Source: Microbulbifer variabilis (GTDB lineage: Bacteria > Pseudomonadota > Gammaproteobacteria > Pseudomonadales > Cellvibrionaceae). From it: a stretch of DNA of 64,000 nt. Positions 38,640-48,213 of this stretch are shown in pieces. The stretch is taken from NCBI RefSeq assembly GCF_023716485.1, contig NZ_CP092418.1, forward strand, positions 3,752,501 to 3,816,500, written 5' to 3'. The position numbers and the translations under genes are program-made. The notes below the pieces were generated by a model. The model saw nothing but the letters and a program-made list of their open reading frames with translations. It ran no database searches and was not told the origin of the DNA. Position 1 is the stretch's first letter. Every line of letters begins with the position of its first letter.

Positions 38640-38921
38640 ATGCCTAAAGCAACAGCCCGCCATATCCTGGTACAGACCGAAGACAAGTGCCTGGAACTGA
38701 AAGATCAGATCGAAAATGGCGCCGATTTCGGCAAAATCGCGGAGCAGTTCTCCCAATGCCCTTCCGGCCGTTCCGGCGGTGACCTGGGTGAGTTCAGCAA
38801 GGGTATGATGGTGCCGGAGTTCGACAAGGTCGTTTTCTCTGAGGAACTGAACAAGGTACACGGCCCGGTAAAAACTCAGTTTGGTTACCACCTTCTGGAA
38901 ATCACCAGCCGCCAGGATTAA
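38640..38921 (+). CDS. ppiC: Parvulin-type peptidyl-prolyl isomerase
   Basis: 93 residues, the same size as E. coli PpiC, a cytoplasmic single-domain parvulin that speeds cis/trans isomerisation before proline. ATARHILVQTEDKCLELK, FSQCPSGRSGGDLGEFSKGMMVPEFDKVVF and KTQFGYHLLEI are the conserved parvulin strands. GGAG lies 8 bases before the ATG at 38640; the longer open frame upstream is not coding. Divergent from the LON-domain gene. Confidence 0.96.
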   Translation: MPKATARHILVQTEDKCLELKDQIENGADFGKIAEQFSQCPSGRSGGDLGEFSKGMMVPEFDKVVFSEELNKVHGPVKTQFGYHLLEITSRQD

Positions 38922-38945
38922 TTCTCCGCGAATTAATCTGCTAAT

Positions 38946-38973
38946 AAAAAGCCGGGCAATTGCCCGGCTTTTT
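38946..38973. terminator. Bidirectional terminator after ppiC
   Basis: Perfect 28-base palindrome AAAAAGCCGGGCAA / TTGCCCGGCTTTTT, between the convergent ppiC and RND-transporter genes. Both strands end in T5. Confidence 0.88.
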
Positions 38974-38998
38974 ATTGCTAACTCTAAAAAATATTCCC

Positions 38999-41575
38999 TC
39001 AGGCCTTGGCTGCCCCCTCTGGAATTTCCACCTCACTTCTATCTACAGAACCGGCACCCAGAGGTTTGAATATCACCAATAACAATGGCAACAAAGTCAG
39101 TGAGCCCAGCAGTGCCGCGGACATGGCCGAGGCGGTCAAGAGGCCAAAGTAAATAGAAGGCACAAATTTGGACAGCGCCAGGATCGAGAAGCCGGCAATA
39201 ATGGTGATCGCCGTGTAGAACATGGCGCGACCGATAGTTGCATGGCTGCGATGCATGGTAGCCAGGTAATTGCCGTCTTTGGCAAACTCGGCGCGGAAGC
39301 GGTACAGATAGTGAATCGCGTGATCCACCCCAATACCCACGGTAATCGCCGCAATGGTGATGGTCATCATATCCAATGGAATACCGGCGAGCCCCATACC
39401 ACCGAGTACCACACAGGCCGCCAGCATATTCGGTACCAGCGCGATAATGGCAATCGACAGAGAACGGAACAACACCAGGAACATTAACAGGATGCCCACA
39501 AATACCGCCCCCAGGGTCAGGATTTGGGACTTAAACAAGCTCTGCAGCATATTGTTGTAGAGCACCAGCAGTCCTGTCTGGTGGATGTTTTCCGGCGCTA
39601 TACCCATTTCATTATGCGCGTAATCGTAAATGCGCTCGATCAATTCGCCACGGCGCAGATTCGGATCAGTCTCCATCACCCGCAGGGTAATGCGGGCCTG
39701 ATTGTTCTCAACCGAGAGATAGGGATCTACCAATACGCCGCGAATTTCCGGCGGCAGGCTGGTATTGGCCACCGCCAACTCAAAGTCATTGAGCTGGCCA
39801 CCTTTCAAGTCACGAGCCACTTTGTACAGAGTGGCGAGGGACTGCACCTTGCCGATCTCTGGCTGTTCCTCCAGGTAATCGTGCAACTGTTCCAAGGTAT
39901 TGAGACCAGCTACGGTGAACCAATAACTCTGTTCCTGAGACTCCTCTTCTCCGCCGAAAGGGTCATCTGAGGCAAAGGGATCTTCCTCTACCGCAAACGG
40001 ATCTTCCTCCACTTCCATGGCAAAAGGATCTTCCTCACCTTCGAAGGCAGGCTCCTCTTCCACAGGCTTGTCGAGGATAATATCCAGGGTCACAGTGCCG
40101 CCCAGGCGGCGGTCAATCACCAGCATACCCTGGTAAATTTCGGTGGAATCATCGAAGTAATCGATAAAGCGGTTTTCCACTTTAAGCTGCAGCATTCCCG
40201 CCACACTGATCACCGCAGCGGCCAGGGACACCCCCAACACCACAAACTTATGGCGCTCGGCAAAGCTAGAGAAACGCAGGGTAAATGCATGGGAATTATC
40301 CGCACTCACTTTGCCCTGGCGCTTGGGCAGGATCATCAGAAAACTGGGGATAATCAGGAAGGACAACATCAGGGCTAGAGTTACCCCCATCGTCATCATC
40401 CAACCAAAGTCGATAACCGGGCGAATACCACTCACCACCAGCGATACAAACGCAACGATAGTGGTCAGGGCCGTGTACAGACAGGGCTTGGCCATAAACC
40501 GCACAGTCTGCAGCACCAGTGTTTCACGGCTCCAGTCGGGGTTTTGCGCAATATATTCGCGGTAACGCACCGCCAGGTGGATGGTGATCGCCAGGGTAAT
40601 AATCAGCAGCAGCGCGACAAAGTTTGCGGAAATCACAGTCATGCGCCAGTCGAGCCAGCTGAGCAGGCCCAGGATCGTCACTGCGGTGGTGACACAGGTG
40701 AGCAGCGGTAACAGCACCCAACGGGGCTGACGGAAGATCAGCAACAGAGTCAGAATAATGAAGACGAGAATGCCCACACCAAACACTACCAGATCACTTT
40801 TGATAAAAGTGATCATGTCCGAAGTGATCATGGTCACACCGCCGAGGAACAACTCTGCCTCGCCTTTGTAACCGGCGAGAATCCCCCGCACCTCATCAAC
40901 TCGCGCCCGCGCTTCCAACTCCTGAGCAGTGCGGTGCTCCAAATAGACGGCACTCACCTCTTCCAAGCGCGCAGCCTCTTCCGGGCTCAGGCCCTCACTA
41001 TTGCGCTTGCGGCGCAGGGCATCGCGCTCGCGTACCAATTCTATACCGTGGCTATCCAGCGTCAGATTGGCGAGCAGTGCGGTGGTCTGGCCATCCGGGC
41101 TCAGAATCAATTCGCGGTAAATAGGGCTGGAGAGAAACTCCTGTCGGGCCAGGTCTCGATCAGTATCTGCCTGGGACAGAGTGCGAATCTCATCGGTGAT
41201 ATCGGTTAAAGACAGTTTGGGGCTGTACAGCAAAGGGACATCGAGGATGGTCTGTACACTGGAAACGCCATCTACTCCGGCCAGCTCATCGCGTAACTTG
41301 GCCAGAGCTTGTAGAGATTTATCGCTAAACAGGTCGCCATCCTTATAGCGATAGGTGACCACCAGGAAGTCCCCGCTAGCGTAGCGCTCGGCGATCTCAC
41401 GAAAATAATCCAGGGACTCATCGGCCTCCAGGGTGAGGGAGTCCGCCGAGGCATCGATCTTGAAGCGGGGCAAGCCCATCGCTGCCAGCAGGGTGAGCAG
41501 GCCGATAACTACCAACACAGCCAGTGGCCGCTTGGTTACCAGGTATTCATACGAGTTCTTGAAAGCTGACAGCAT
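38999..41575 (-). CDS. MMPL/RND-superfamily transporter
   Basis: 858 residues, with two repeats of one plus about five membrane segments separated by large periplasmic loops, as in the RND/MMPL exporter family (HpnN/YdfJ type). Signatures include GLPRFKIDASADSLTLE, the sterol-sensing-like segment MTVISANFVALLLIITLAITIHLAVRY, and its second-half partner MMTITIAAITVGIGVDHAIHYLYRFR. Probable export of lipids or small molecules at the inner membrane. Odd feature: residues about 500-540 (DNA about 39950-40070) form an acidic run with repeated EEDPFA-like units in the second loop. No membrane-fusion or outer-membrane partner is adjacent. Confidence 0.9.
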   Translation of the reverse strand: MLSAFKNSYEYLVTKRPLAVLVVIGLLTLLAAMGLPRFKIDASADSLTLEADESLDYFREIAERYASGDFLVVTYRYKDGDLFSDKSLQALAKLRDELAGVDGVSSVQTILDVPLLYSPKLSLTDITDEIRTLSQADTDRDLARQEFLSSPIYRELILSPDGQTTALLANLTLDSHGIELVRERDALRRKRNSEGLSPEEAARLEEVSAVYLEHRTAQELEARARVDEVRGILAGYKGEAELFLGGVTMITSDMITFIKSDLVVFGVGILVFIILTLLLIFRQPRWVLLPLLTCVTTAVTILGLLSWLDWRMTVISANFVALLLIITLAITIHLAVRYREYIAQNPDWSRETLVLQTVRFMAKPCLYTALTTIVAFVSLVVSGIRPVIDFGWMMTMGVTLALMLSFLIIPSFLMILPKRQGKVSADNSHAFTLRFSSFAERHKFVVLGVSLAAAVISVAGMLQLKVENRFIDYFDDSTEIYQGMLVIDRRLGGTVTLDIILDKPVEEEPAFEGEEDPFAMEVEEDPFAVEEDPFASDDPFGGEEESQEQSYWFTVAGLNTLEQLHDYLEEQPEIGKVQSLATLYKVARDLKGGQLNDFELAVANTSLPPEIRGVLVDPYLSVENNQARITLRVMETDPNLRRGELIERIYDYAHNEMGIAPENIHQTGLLVLYNNMLQSLFKSQILTLGAVFVGILLMFLVLFRSLSIAIIALVPNMLAACVVLGGMGLAGIPLDMMTITIAAITVGIGVDHAIHYLYRFRAEFAKDGNYLATMHRSHATIGRAMFYTAITIIAGFSILALSKFVPSIYFGLLTASAMSAALLGSLTLLPLLLVIFKPLGAGSVDRSEVEIPEGAAKA

Positions 41576-41693
41576 AGGTTTTTGCTTCTATCCAATAAAT
41601 CAGTGGGCCGCAGTACGGCGCATATTTTGATCGCCCCGGCAGTGCTGGTGCAAATACAAAATTTGCGTTTACACGGCGCTATTGGAAATATTT

Positions 41694-41969
41694 TCAGGGA
41701 GTATCGATATGTCCCAGATCGCGCTCGGGAAACAATAGGTCCCGCACGCGCCGCTTGAGTTCCTTTGCTCCGGGAAAACCGCCATCGCGCTTGCGCTCCC
41801 AGATCAAATTTTCACCAATGCGGATTTCGAATACTCCTCCAGTTCCGGGTTGTAATGCAACCTGTTGTAGGTCATCCGCAAAAGTGTGAAGCAACTCCTG
41901 GGCCATCCAGGTAGCCCGCAACATCCAATTGCACTGCACACAGTAGTGGATGGTTATGCTCGCTTTCAC
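41694..41969 (-). CDS. SelT/SelW/SelH (Rdx) family thioredoxin-like protein
   Basis: 91 residues of the Rdx family. The redox CxxC (YCVQCNWMLRA, Cys10 and Cys13) is near the N-terminus; the position of selenocysteine in animal SelW is Cys here. GTGGVFEIRIGENLIWERKRDGGFPGAKELKRRVRDL is the family C-terminal block (shown by its key parts TGGVFEI and GGFPGAKELK). Role probably thiol redox; unknown partner. It lies between the RND transporter and ubiX. Confidence 0.9.
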   Translation of the reverse strand: MKASITIHYCVQCNWMLRATWMAQELLHTFADDLQQVALQPGTGGVFEIRIGENLIWERKRDGGFPGAKELKRRVRDLLFPERDLGHIDTP

Positions 41970-41990
41970 TATTTTTTATCTCCCTGTGAC

Positions 41991-42629
41991 CTACTCACCC
42001 CAAGCCGGCAACAACTTTTGTTCCACGCCCAACTGATCGAGCAGTCTCGCCACCACAAAATCGACTATGTCTTCGACCGTGCGCGGCTTCTGATAAAAAC
42101 CGGGGCTGGCCGGCAGAATCATCGCGCCCATGCGGGTGAGTTTGAGCATATTTTCCAGGTGAATCTCCGAGTAAGGCGCCTCGCGCGGAACCAAAATCAA
42201 CTGGCGGCGCTCCTTCAACGCCACATCCGCAGCGCGCTCAATCAGATTATTGGAAGCTCCACAGGCAACGGCCGACAAAGTGCCACCGCTGGCCGGGCAG
42301 ATCACCATGCTGGCCGACGCTCCAGTGCCGGATGCCACCGGCGAAAACCAGTCGCGCTTGCCAAACAATTTCAACTGGCCCTCCTGCGCGCCGAAGCGAT
42401 CGGCGAGAAAAGCCTGCAGTGTGTCATCGTCGCCCTCCGGCAGTTGCAGGTCGGTCTCTGTATTGATCACTACCTGGGCCGCCTCAGACATCAACAGCCA
42501 GACGCGCACGCCAGAAGCGAGCAGGCACTGCAACAAACGCAGGCCGTATTGGGCCCCGGAAGCCCCAGTCATGGCCAGGGTAACGGTTTTATTAAATGTG
42601 GCTTGCTGCAAGATCACTTCCCCGATCAC
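41991..42629 (-). CDS. ubiX: Flavin prenyltransferase UbiX
   Basis: About 212 residues. Makes prenylated FMN, the cofactor of UbiD decarboxylase in ubiquinone synthesis. TLAMTGASGAQYGLRLLQ, VICPASGGTLSAVACG, NLIERAADVALKERRQLILVPREAPYSEIHLENM and PASPGFYQKP are diagnostic. The frame opens with GTG at 42629 without a ribosome site; a TTG at 42611 with GGGGAAG upstream may be the true start. 17 bases separate it from the mpl stop. Confidence 0.95.
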   Translation of the reverse strand: MIGEVILQQATFNKTVTLAMTGASGAQYGLRLLQCLLASGVRVWLLMSEAAQVVINTETDLQLPEGDDDTLQAFLADRFGAQEGQLKLFGKRDWFSPVASGTGASASMVICPASGGTLSAVACGASNNLIERAADVALKERRQLILVPREAPYSEIHLENMLKLTRMGAMILPASPGFYQKPRTVEDIVDFVVARLLDQLGVEQKLLPAWGE

Positions 42630-42646
42630 TAAAGTGCTGACTCTTT

Positions 42647-44035
42647 TCAGGTCGAATAGTTATATTTTTGCTCCAGGGCTCCAATCAAACGCTGATGGAT
42701 ACCACCGAAGCCGCCGTTACTCATCACCACGATATGACTGCCCTCACCGGCGAGCTGCAGTGCCGATTCCACACCATTCTCGATAGTGTCAAAAATCTTG
42801 GCCGGCACCGGAGAGTGGTGAGTAACTTCATTCAGCGACCAATTCATCCCTTGGGGCTGATACCACAACACCATATCCGCACCGCTACAGGCACTGGCCA
42901 ACTGGCCCTGATGCACGCCCATACGCATGGTGTTGGAACGGGGTTCAATCAAGGCGATGATCTTGTCCTTGCCCACTTTGGCCCTGAGGCCCGTAAGCGT
43001 GGATTCGATCGCAGTTGGGTGGTGGGCAAAATCATCGTAAACGCGGATACCAGCCACTTCGCCCAGGCATTCCATACGGCGCTTTACGCCCTGAAAACGT
43101 CCGAGTGCGGTGGCACTTAGCTCAGGTACCACGCCCACATGACGAGCTGCAGCCATAGCGGCAAGACCATTGCGCACATTGTGCATACCGGTGAGATCCC
43201 ACTCCACACGCGCCACTTTGGCACCCTCGAACAGCACACTAAAGCTGCTGCCATCCGCGGCAATATTCACCGCTCGCCAGTCGCCGGCACTGATTCCCGG
43301 CTGATCCTCACTGGCAAAGCGCTGAACTTCACTCCAGCAACCCTGCTGCAATACCTGCTCCACATTATCTTCTGCGGCGCTGACAATCAGGCCGTTGCCG
43401 GGCACCGTGCGAACTAGATGATGAAACTGCCGCTGGATCGCCGCCAAATCGTCGAAGATATCGGCGTGATCGAACTCCAGGTTGTTGATAATCACTGTGC
43501 GTGGGCGGTAATGCACAAACTTAGAGCGCTTATCGAAGAAGGCAGTATCGTATTCGTCCGCCTCCACCACAAAGAAAGGGGAATCCCCCAAGCGCGCAGA
43601 CACTCCAAAGTTGCCTGGCACCCCCCCGATCAGGAAGCCCGGTTGCATATCCGCCGCTTCCAGAATCCAGGCCAACATGCTGGCAGTTGTGGTCTTGCCG
43701 TGAGTGCCCGCTACTGCCAGTACCCAGCGCCCACCGAGGAAGTGGTCACAGAGCCACTGGGCACCGGAGGTATAGGCCAGCCCCTGTTCAAGTACCGCTT
43801 CCACGGCGGGATTACCGCGGGACATGGCATTGCCGATAATGACCAGGTCTGGGGCCGGCTCCAACTGAGCCGGGTCATAGCCCTCGGTGATCTGAATACC
43901 CGCCTGCTGTAGTTGAGTGCTCATGGGGGGGTAAACATTGGCATCGCTACCGGTGACCCGGTGTCCTTCGGCCACCGCTAATTGGGCTAGGCTGCCCATA
44001 AAGGTGCCGCAAATACCGAGAATATGGATATGCAT
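42647..44035 (-). CDS. mpl: UDP-N-acetylmuramate:L-alanyl-gamma-D-glutamyl-meso-diaminopimelate ligase
   Basis: 462 residues. Recycles the cell-wall tripeptide by joining it to UDP-MurNAc. Mur-ligase marks are the N-terminal HILGICGTFMGSLAQLAVAEGHRVTGSDANVYPPMS, the P-loop AGTHGKTTTASM (110-121), EADEYDTAFFDKRSKFVHYRPR and DDFAHHPTAIESTL. The first ATG in frame is at 44104; the one at 44035 fits the family start (MHIHILGICG) with GGAG upstream. Upstream of ubiX in one unit, divergent from the phosphofructokinase. Confidence 0.96.
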   Translation of the reverse strand: MHIHILGICGTFMGSLAQLAVAEGHRVTGSDANVYPPMSTQLQQAGIQITEGYDPAQLEPAPDLVIIGNAMSRGNPAVEAVLEQGLAYTSGAQWLCDHFLGGRWVLAVAGTHGKTTTASMLAWILEAADMQPGFLIGGVPGNFGVSARLGDSPFFVVEADEYDTAFFDKRSKFVHYRPRTVIINNLEFDHADIFDDLAAIQRQFHHLVRTVPGNGLIVSAAEDNVEQVLQQGCWSEVQRFASEDQPGISAGDWRAVNIAADGSSFSVLFEGAKVARVEWDLTGMHNVRNGLAAMAAARHVGVVPELSATALGRFQGVKRRMECLGEVAGIRVYDDFAHHPTAIESTLTGLRAKVGKDKIIALIEPRSNTMRMGVHQGQLASACSGADMVLWYQPQGMNWSLNEVTHHSPVPAKIFDTIENGVESALQLAGEGSHIVVMSNGGFGGIHQRLIGALEQKYNYST

Positions 44036-44315
44036 GGCGAAAATCTGTACTCCTGGGGGTTGCGGCGCAAGCTTACCACGGCAAAACAGGCCAGTAATTG
44101 CCAAATGCCCCGTTTGCCATGCAATTTACTCGCTATTCCATTAGACTCCGCCCCCGCACAGATCGGCCTCACCCCCGGTAGGGTGGTAGGAATTTTCCAG
44201 CTACGGCCGACACCCGATACGAGCTCCCGGAGTTCCCCACTGGCGCCGCCGAAGAGCGTCCGGCGGACAACCGGATCGGGTCACTTCCCAAGATCTCTAT
44301 GAAAACAGGATAACC

Positions 44316-45578
44316 ATGTCGAAGAAGAACGCCTTTTACGCGCAGTCCGGTGGTGTGACTGCCGTAATCAATGCCTCCGCCTGCGGCGTAATAGAAGCTG
44401 CCCGTGAAAACCAGGACAAAATTGGTAAAGTCTATGCGGGGCTGAACGGCATCCTCGGCGCACTGCGTGAGGAACTGATCGACGTGAGCCAGGAAAGTGT
44501 GGAAGACATCGCCGCACTGCGTCACACCCCCTCCGGCGCCTTTGGCTCCTGCCGCTACAAGCTGAAGAGCCTGGAAGAGAACCGCGCAGAGTACGAGCGC
44601 CTGATCGAAGTATTCAAGGCCCACGATATCGGCTACTTCTTCTATAACGGCGGCGGCGACTCCGCTGACACCTGCCTGAAAGTCTCGCAGCTGTCTGAGA
44701 CCATGGGTTACCCAATTCAGGCCATCCATATTCCCAAAACGGTCGACAACGATCTGCCGCTAACCGACAACTGCCCCGGCTTCGGCTCCGTAGCCAAATA
44801 CGTTGCGGTTTCCACCAAGGAAGCGGCCATGGACGTAGCCTCCATGTGCGCCACCTCCACCAAGGTCTTTATCCTCGAAGTGATGGGTCGTCACGCGGGT
44901 TGGATTGCCGCTGCCGGCGCCCTGGCCCAGGAAGAGGAAGGCGATGCACCACATATTATCCTGTTCCCAGAAGTGGCCTTCGATAAAGAGAAGTTCTTGG
45001 CCAAGGTGCAAAAGACCGTGGACGAGAAAGGCTACTGCGTAATCGTCGCCTCCGAGGGCGCCCAGTACGAAGACGGCACCTTCCTCGCCGATGCCGGCAC
45101 TACCGACGCCTTCGGTCACAAGCAGCTGGGCGGTGTGGCACCAACCCTCGCCAATATGATCAAAAGCGAGCTGGGCCTGAAATACCACTGGGCACTGGCC
45201 GACTACCTGCAACGCGCCGCCCGCCATATCGCCTCCGCCACCGATGTGGAGCAGGCCTACGCCGTCGGTCGCGCCGCCGTGGAAATGGCGGCAGCCGGCA
45301 AAAACGCCATTATGCCGGCAATTATTCGTGCAGAAGGTGAAGAGTACAGCTGGTCTATCGCGGAAGCGCCATTGTCTGAAGTGGCCAACGTCGAAAAATT
45401 TATGCCGAAAGAATATATTAGCGAGGACGGCTTCGGCATTACCGATGCGGGACGCGAGTACCTGTTACCGTTAATTCAGGGCGAGGACTACCCACCCTAC
45501 AAAAACGGCGTACCCCAGTATGCGAAATTAAAAAAGCAGCTGGTGGAAAAGAAGCTGGATACTGAGTTTAAGGTGTAA
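44316..45578 (+). CDS. pfp: 6-phosphofructokinase, pyrophosphate-dependent type
   Basis: 420 residues. Phosphorylates fructose-6-phosphate reversibly, most likely with PPi. The PPi type is indicated by GGGDS (112-116) in place of the ATP-type GGDGS and by PKTVDNDL (140-147) where Lys replaces the Gly of ATP enzymes. QSGGVTAVINASACGV, MGRHAGWIAAAGAL and EAPLSEVANVEKFMP are further blocks. GCGC-rich codon use suggests high expression. Own promoter region (280 bases divergent from mpl) and a strong terminator. Donor preference is inferred from motifs, not measured. Confidence 0.9.
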   Translation: MSKKNAFYAQSGGVTAVINASACGVIEAARENQDKIGKVYAGLNGILGALREELIDVSQESVEDIAALRHTPSGAFGSCRYKLKSLEENRAEYERLIEVFKAHDIGYFFYNGGGDSADTCLKVSQLSETMGYPIQAIHIPKTVDNDLPLTDNCPGFGSVAKYVAVSTKEAAMDVASMCATSTKVFILEVMGRHAGWIAAAGALAQEEEGDAPHIILFPEVAFDKEKFLAKVQKTVDEKGYCVIVASEGAQYEDGTFLADAGTTDAFGHKQLGGVAPTLANMIKSELGLKYHWALADYLQRAARHIASATDVEQAYAVGRAAVEMAAAGKNAIMPAIIRAEGEEYSWSIAEAPLSEVANVEKFMPKEYISEDGFGITDAGREYLLPLIQGEDYPPYKNGVPQYAKLKKQLVEKKLDTEFKV

Positions 45579-45604
45579 TCTTAAAACTCTTTCATCCAGA
45601 TTTT

Positions 45605-45636
45605 AAAAAGCCCCCGAATAAAACCGGGGGCTTTTT
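45605..45636 (+). terminator. Terminator after the phosphofructokinase gene
   Basis: Perfect 12-base stem AAAAAGCCCCCG / CGGGGGCTTTTT with an 8-base loop and further T residues. Confidence 0.88.
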
Positions 45637-45639
45637 TAT

Positions 45640-46285
45640 TGAATATTGTTTAAGCGCTTGTTATTGCTACTCTACATCCAATCAAAATAAAAAATTATTA
45701 CTATACAATTTAGCTAAATGAAACGTCTGTTCCTGATTTAGCTCTTACTATCTTCAACTCTGACTGCCTGGAGCTGAAATGCCACCAGATCCCCCTTTAT
45801 TCTCATTTTAAAATCTCAAATATCTTATTGACACCACCAACTTGCCACTAAAGCCAGAAAAAACCATCACCCTAAACCCCCTAAAATTACCGCTAAAAAT
45901 ATCTAACAAGATACTCTTTTCTTTGTGGTAACTTTATATTTTCTCACATCTCAACCAACCCCTAGCATGTAGACACAACCCACTCAAAAAAATCAGCCAC
46001 AACCGCAGAAATCGCCGCTCCAGCTCACCCACCAAACAAAAATAAAATCAAAAATCCTGAAAATTGCAAAAATACACCCTTCCTTTTGGTACAGAATTCT
46101 TAAAGAAACATCCAAATAGCAAGTGGCACAAAAGTACAAAATTTTCAATTCTCGAAAACATAATCTATAGAAGCCCGCCAATTAAAAAAATTTTTGTGAA
46201 AATATAAAAATTATAGAAAGTAATATTTGAATTCCTATAGATTCAAACTGCATAATCAGGCGCCAAAGATAACCGGTTAAAAGTT
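45640..46285. other. AT-rich intergenic region
   Basis: About 650 bases, very AT-rich (poly-A and poly-T runs at 46010-46230). No gene, tRNA or repeat is supported. It marks the change from the housekeeping block to accessory genes. Confidence 0.45.
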
Positions 46286-48097
46286 ATGAACAGAAAAATT
46301 ATAAAGATCTCCCTAATTGCCTTACTCCTATCCGGTTGTAGCGGTGGCGGATCTGGTAGCAGTAGCACCGGCGATACTGCTGAAAAAAATCCACCGGTAG
46401 CAAGTACCCCTTCAACAGGAGACGGTACTCCACCGGCAACAGAAGATCCCTCAAATGGAGGTGACACCTCTATTGCACCAGAGCAAGTAAAGCTAATTGC
46501 TTTAAGTTTTGAGGCAATAAAGAAGTTCCGCTTCGCGTGGATTGATGCTGAAAATGCCAGCCACTATCATTTACTGGAAAACCCCGATGGGGTTTCCGGT
46601 TTTAGACGGGTTGCTGAATATATTCCCCAAGGTAATGAATCCCTAACACTCAAACTAGAAACAGCACTCTATTCCCGAACTAATGCGCAATATATTCTAC
46701 AGGCCTGCAACGGTGAGGGATCTCAAGAAAGATGTAGTGATTCAACGATACTTTCTGTTGACGATTTTTTACTGACCGGAAGCATTGGCTATTTCAAAGC
46801 GAGTAATACAGATGCCCACGATGATTTCGGCAAAGCAATCAGCCTTAGTGCTGATGGCCAGACCCTAGCAATAGGGGCACCTCGAGAGGATAGCAACACC
46901 ACAGGTGTTAATGGAGATGGAAGCAATAATGATGCAGATGAATCCGGTGCGGTGTATATATTTACTCGCAGTGAAAGCGGCTGGCAACAGCAGGCCTACC
47001 TTAAAGCCAACAACAATAGAAAGTGGGAGTATTTTGGTTCAGAACTCAGTCTGAATGCCGATGGCCAGACTCTTGCAGTGGGTACTGATAGTGGTGTTTA
47101 TATCTTCACCCGCAATGAAGATGACTGGCAGCAACAAGCCTACCTTAAGGCCAGTGATACAGATGCCTCTGAAAACTTCGGTGATTCACTCAGCTTTAGT
47201 AGCGATGGCCAAACTTTAGCTGTTGGGGCTTCAAGAGAGGATAGCGGAGCAGTCTATATCTTCACCCGAGATAAAGGCACCTGGCAACAGCAGGCCTACA
47301 TAAAGGCTAGCAATAGCGATGAAAATGACCTTTTTGGTTATACTGTCGGCCTCAGTGCCGATGGCCAGATACTCGGAGTGGGCGCACCAAATGAAAATAG
47401 CAGTGCTACCGGTATTAACAACGATCAAAGTAACAATCGTACATATAATTCTGGTGCGGTGTATATCTTTGCCCGCAGTGACAGCGACTGGCAACAACAA
47501 GCTTACATAAAAGCTAGTAACACTGATGAAGGTGATTATTTTGGTTCTTCACTCAGTTTAAGCGCAGACGGCAAGGTCCTGGCCATAGGAGCTACAGCTG
47601 AGAGTAGCAATGCTTCCGGTATTAATGGCGATGCAAATAACAACCAGGCAACGGGTGCTGGCGCAGCTTATATTTTTATTCGCAACAACGATACTTGGCA
47701 GCAACAAGCTTATATTAAGGCAAGTAATACAAATTCTTATGACCGATTTGGTGGATCTCTCAGTCTTAGCGCCGATGGCCAGTCCCTAGCGGTAGGAGCC
47801 ATTCGGGAGGGTAGCAGTGCCATTGGCATTAATGGCGATGAAGGCGATAATAGTGCAGATTGGTCTGGTGCCGTGTATATCTTCGCCCGAAGTGAGGACA
47901 ACTGGCAACAGAAGGCCTACCTAAAAGCCAGTAATACCGAAAAGGGAGACTATTTTGGTTTTGGTAATATCAGCCTCAGCGCAGATGGCCAGACCTTGGC
48001 GGTAGGGGCCTTTCATGAAGATAGTGGCGCCACGGGCATCGGCGGCAATCAGCAAGATAATTCGGCATACTCTAGCGGAGCAGTATATATCTATTAG
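46286..48097 (+). CDS. Lipoprotein with seven FG-GAP-like repeats (predicted beta-propeller)
   Basis: 603 residues. A lipobox signal (LIALLLSGC, Cys18) is followed by a low-complexity Gly/Ser/Pro/Asp linker to about residue 70 and a unique domain to about 160. Then come seven units of about 48-72 residues, each with a FG-x-x-x-SLSADGQTLAVGA core and a closing (S)GAVYIFxR..W.QQ. Seven units suggest one closed seven-bladed propeller like integrin alpha heads. Most units carry a loop with GINGDxxNN, a possible calcium site; units 2 and 3 lack it. Surface adhesion or protein binding is likely but unproven. Single gene followed by a large inverted repeat. Confidence 0.82.
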   Translation: MNRKIIKISLIALLLSGCSGGGSGSSSTGDTAEKNPPVASTPSTGDGTPPATEDPSNGGDTSIAPEQVKLIALSFEAIKKFRFAWIDAENASHYHLLENPDGVSGFRRVAEYIPQGNESLTLKLETALYSRTNAQYILQACNGEGSQERCSDSTILSVDDFLLTGSIGYFKASNTDAHDDFGKAISLSADGQTLAIGAPREDSNTTGVNGDGSNNDADESGAVYIFTRSESGWQQQAYLKANNNRKWEYFGSELSLNADGQTLAVGTDSGVYIFTRNEDDWQQQAYLKASDTDASENFGDSLSFSSDGQTLAVGASREDSGAVYIFTRDKGTWQQQAYIKASNSDENDLFGYTVGLSADGQILGVGAPNENSSATGINNDQSNNRTYNSGAVYIFARSDSDWQQQAYIKASNTDEGDYFGSSLSLSADGKVLAIGATAESSNASGINGDANNNQATGAGAAYIFIRNNDTWQQQAYIKASNTNSYDRFGGSLSLSADGQSLAVGAIREGSSAIGINGDEGDNSADWSGAVYIFARSEDNWQQKAYLKASNTEKGDYFGFGNISLSADGQTLAVGAFHEDSGATGIGGNQQDNSAYSSGAVYIY

Positions 48098-48161
48098 CGC
48101 TTAATTAGCCGATGAGAAACAAACTGAATTATCAGCTTGAGGGCTCAGTGAAAATTTCTTA

Positions 48162-48203
48162 GCACCAATCAATAAGCCCCCTCGGGGGCTTATTGATTGG
48201 TGC
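48162..48203. terminator. 20-base perfect inverted repeat, probable bidirectional terminator
   Basis: The arm at 48162-48181 (GCACCAATCAATAAGCCCCC) is exactly complementary to 48184-48203, separated by TC. It lies between convergent genes. No T-run follows the full stem, but the inner AATAAGCCCCC stem alone looks terminator-like. Confidence 0.6.
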
Positions 48204-48213
48204 AACCTAAAAA

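Noticed and set aside
41694..41969. True selenoprotein W (with Sec)
   Set aside because: The Sec position is encoded as Cys and there is no in-frame TGA or SECIS-like structure seen.
44169..44729. 186-residue minus-strand frame over the phosphofructokinase start
   Set aside because: Antisense to a clear enzyme gene; repetitive shadow composition.
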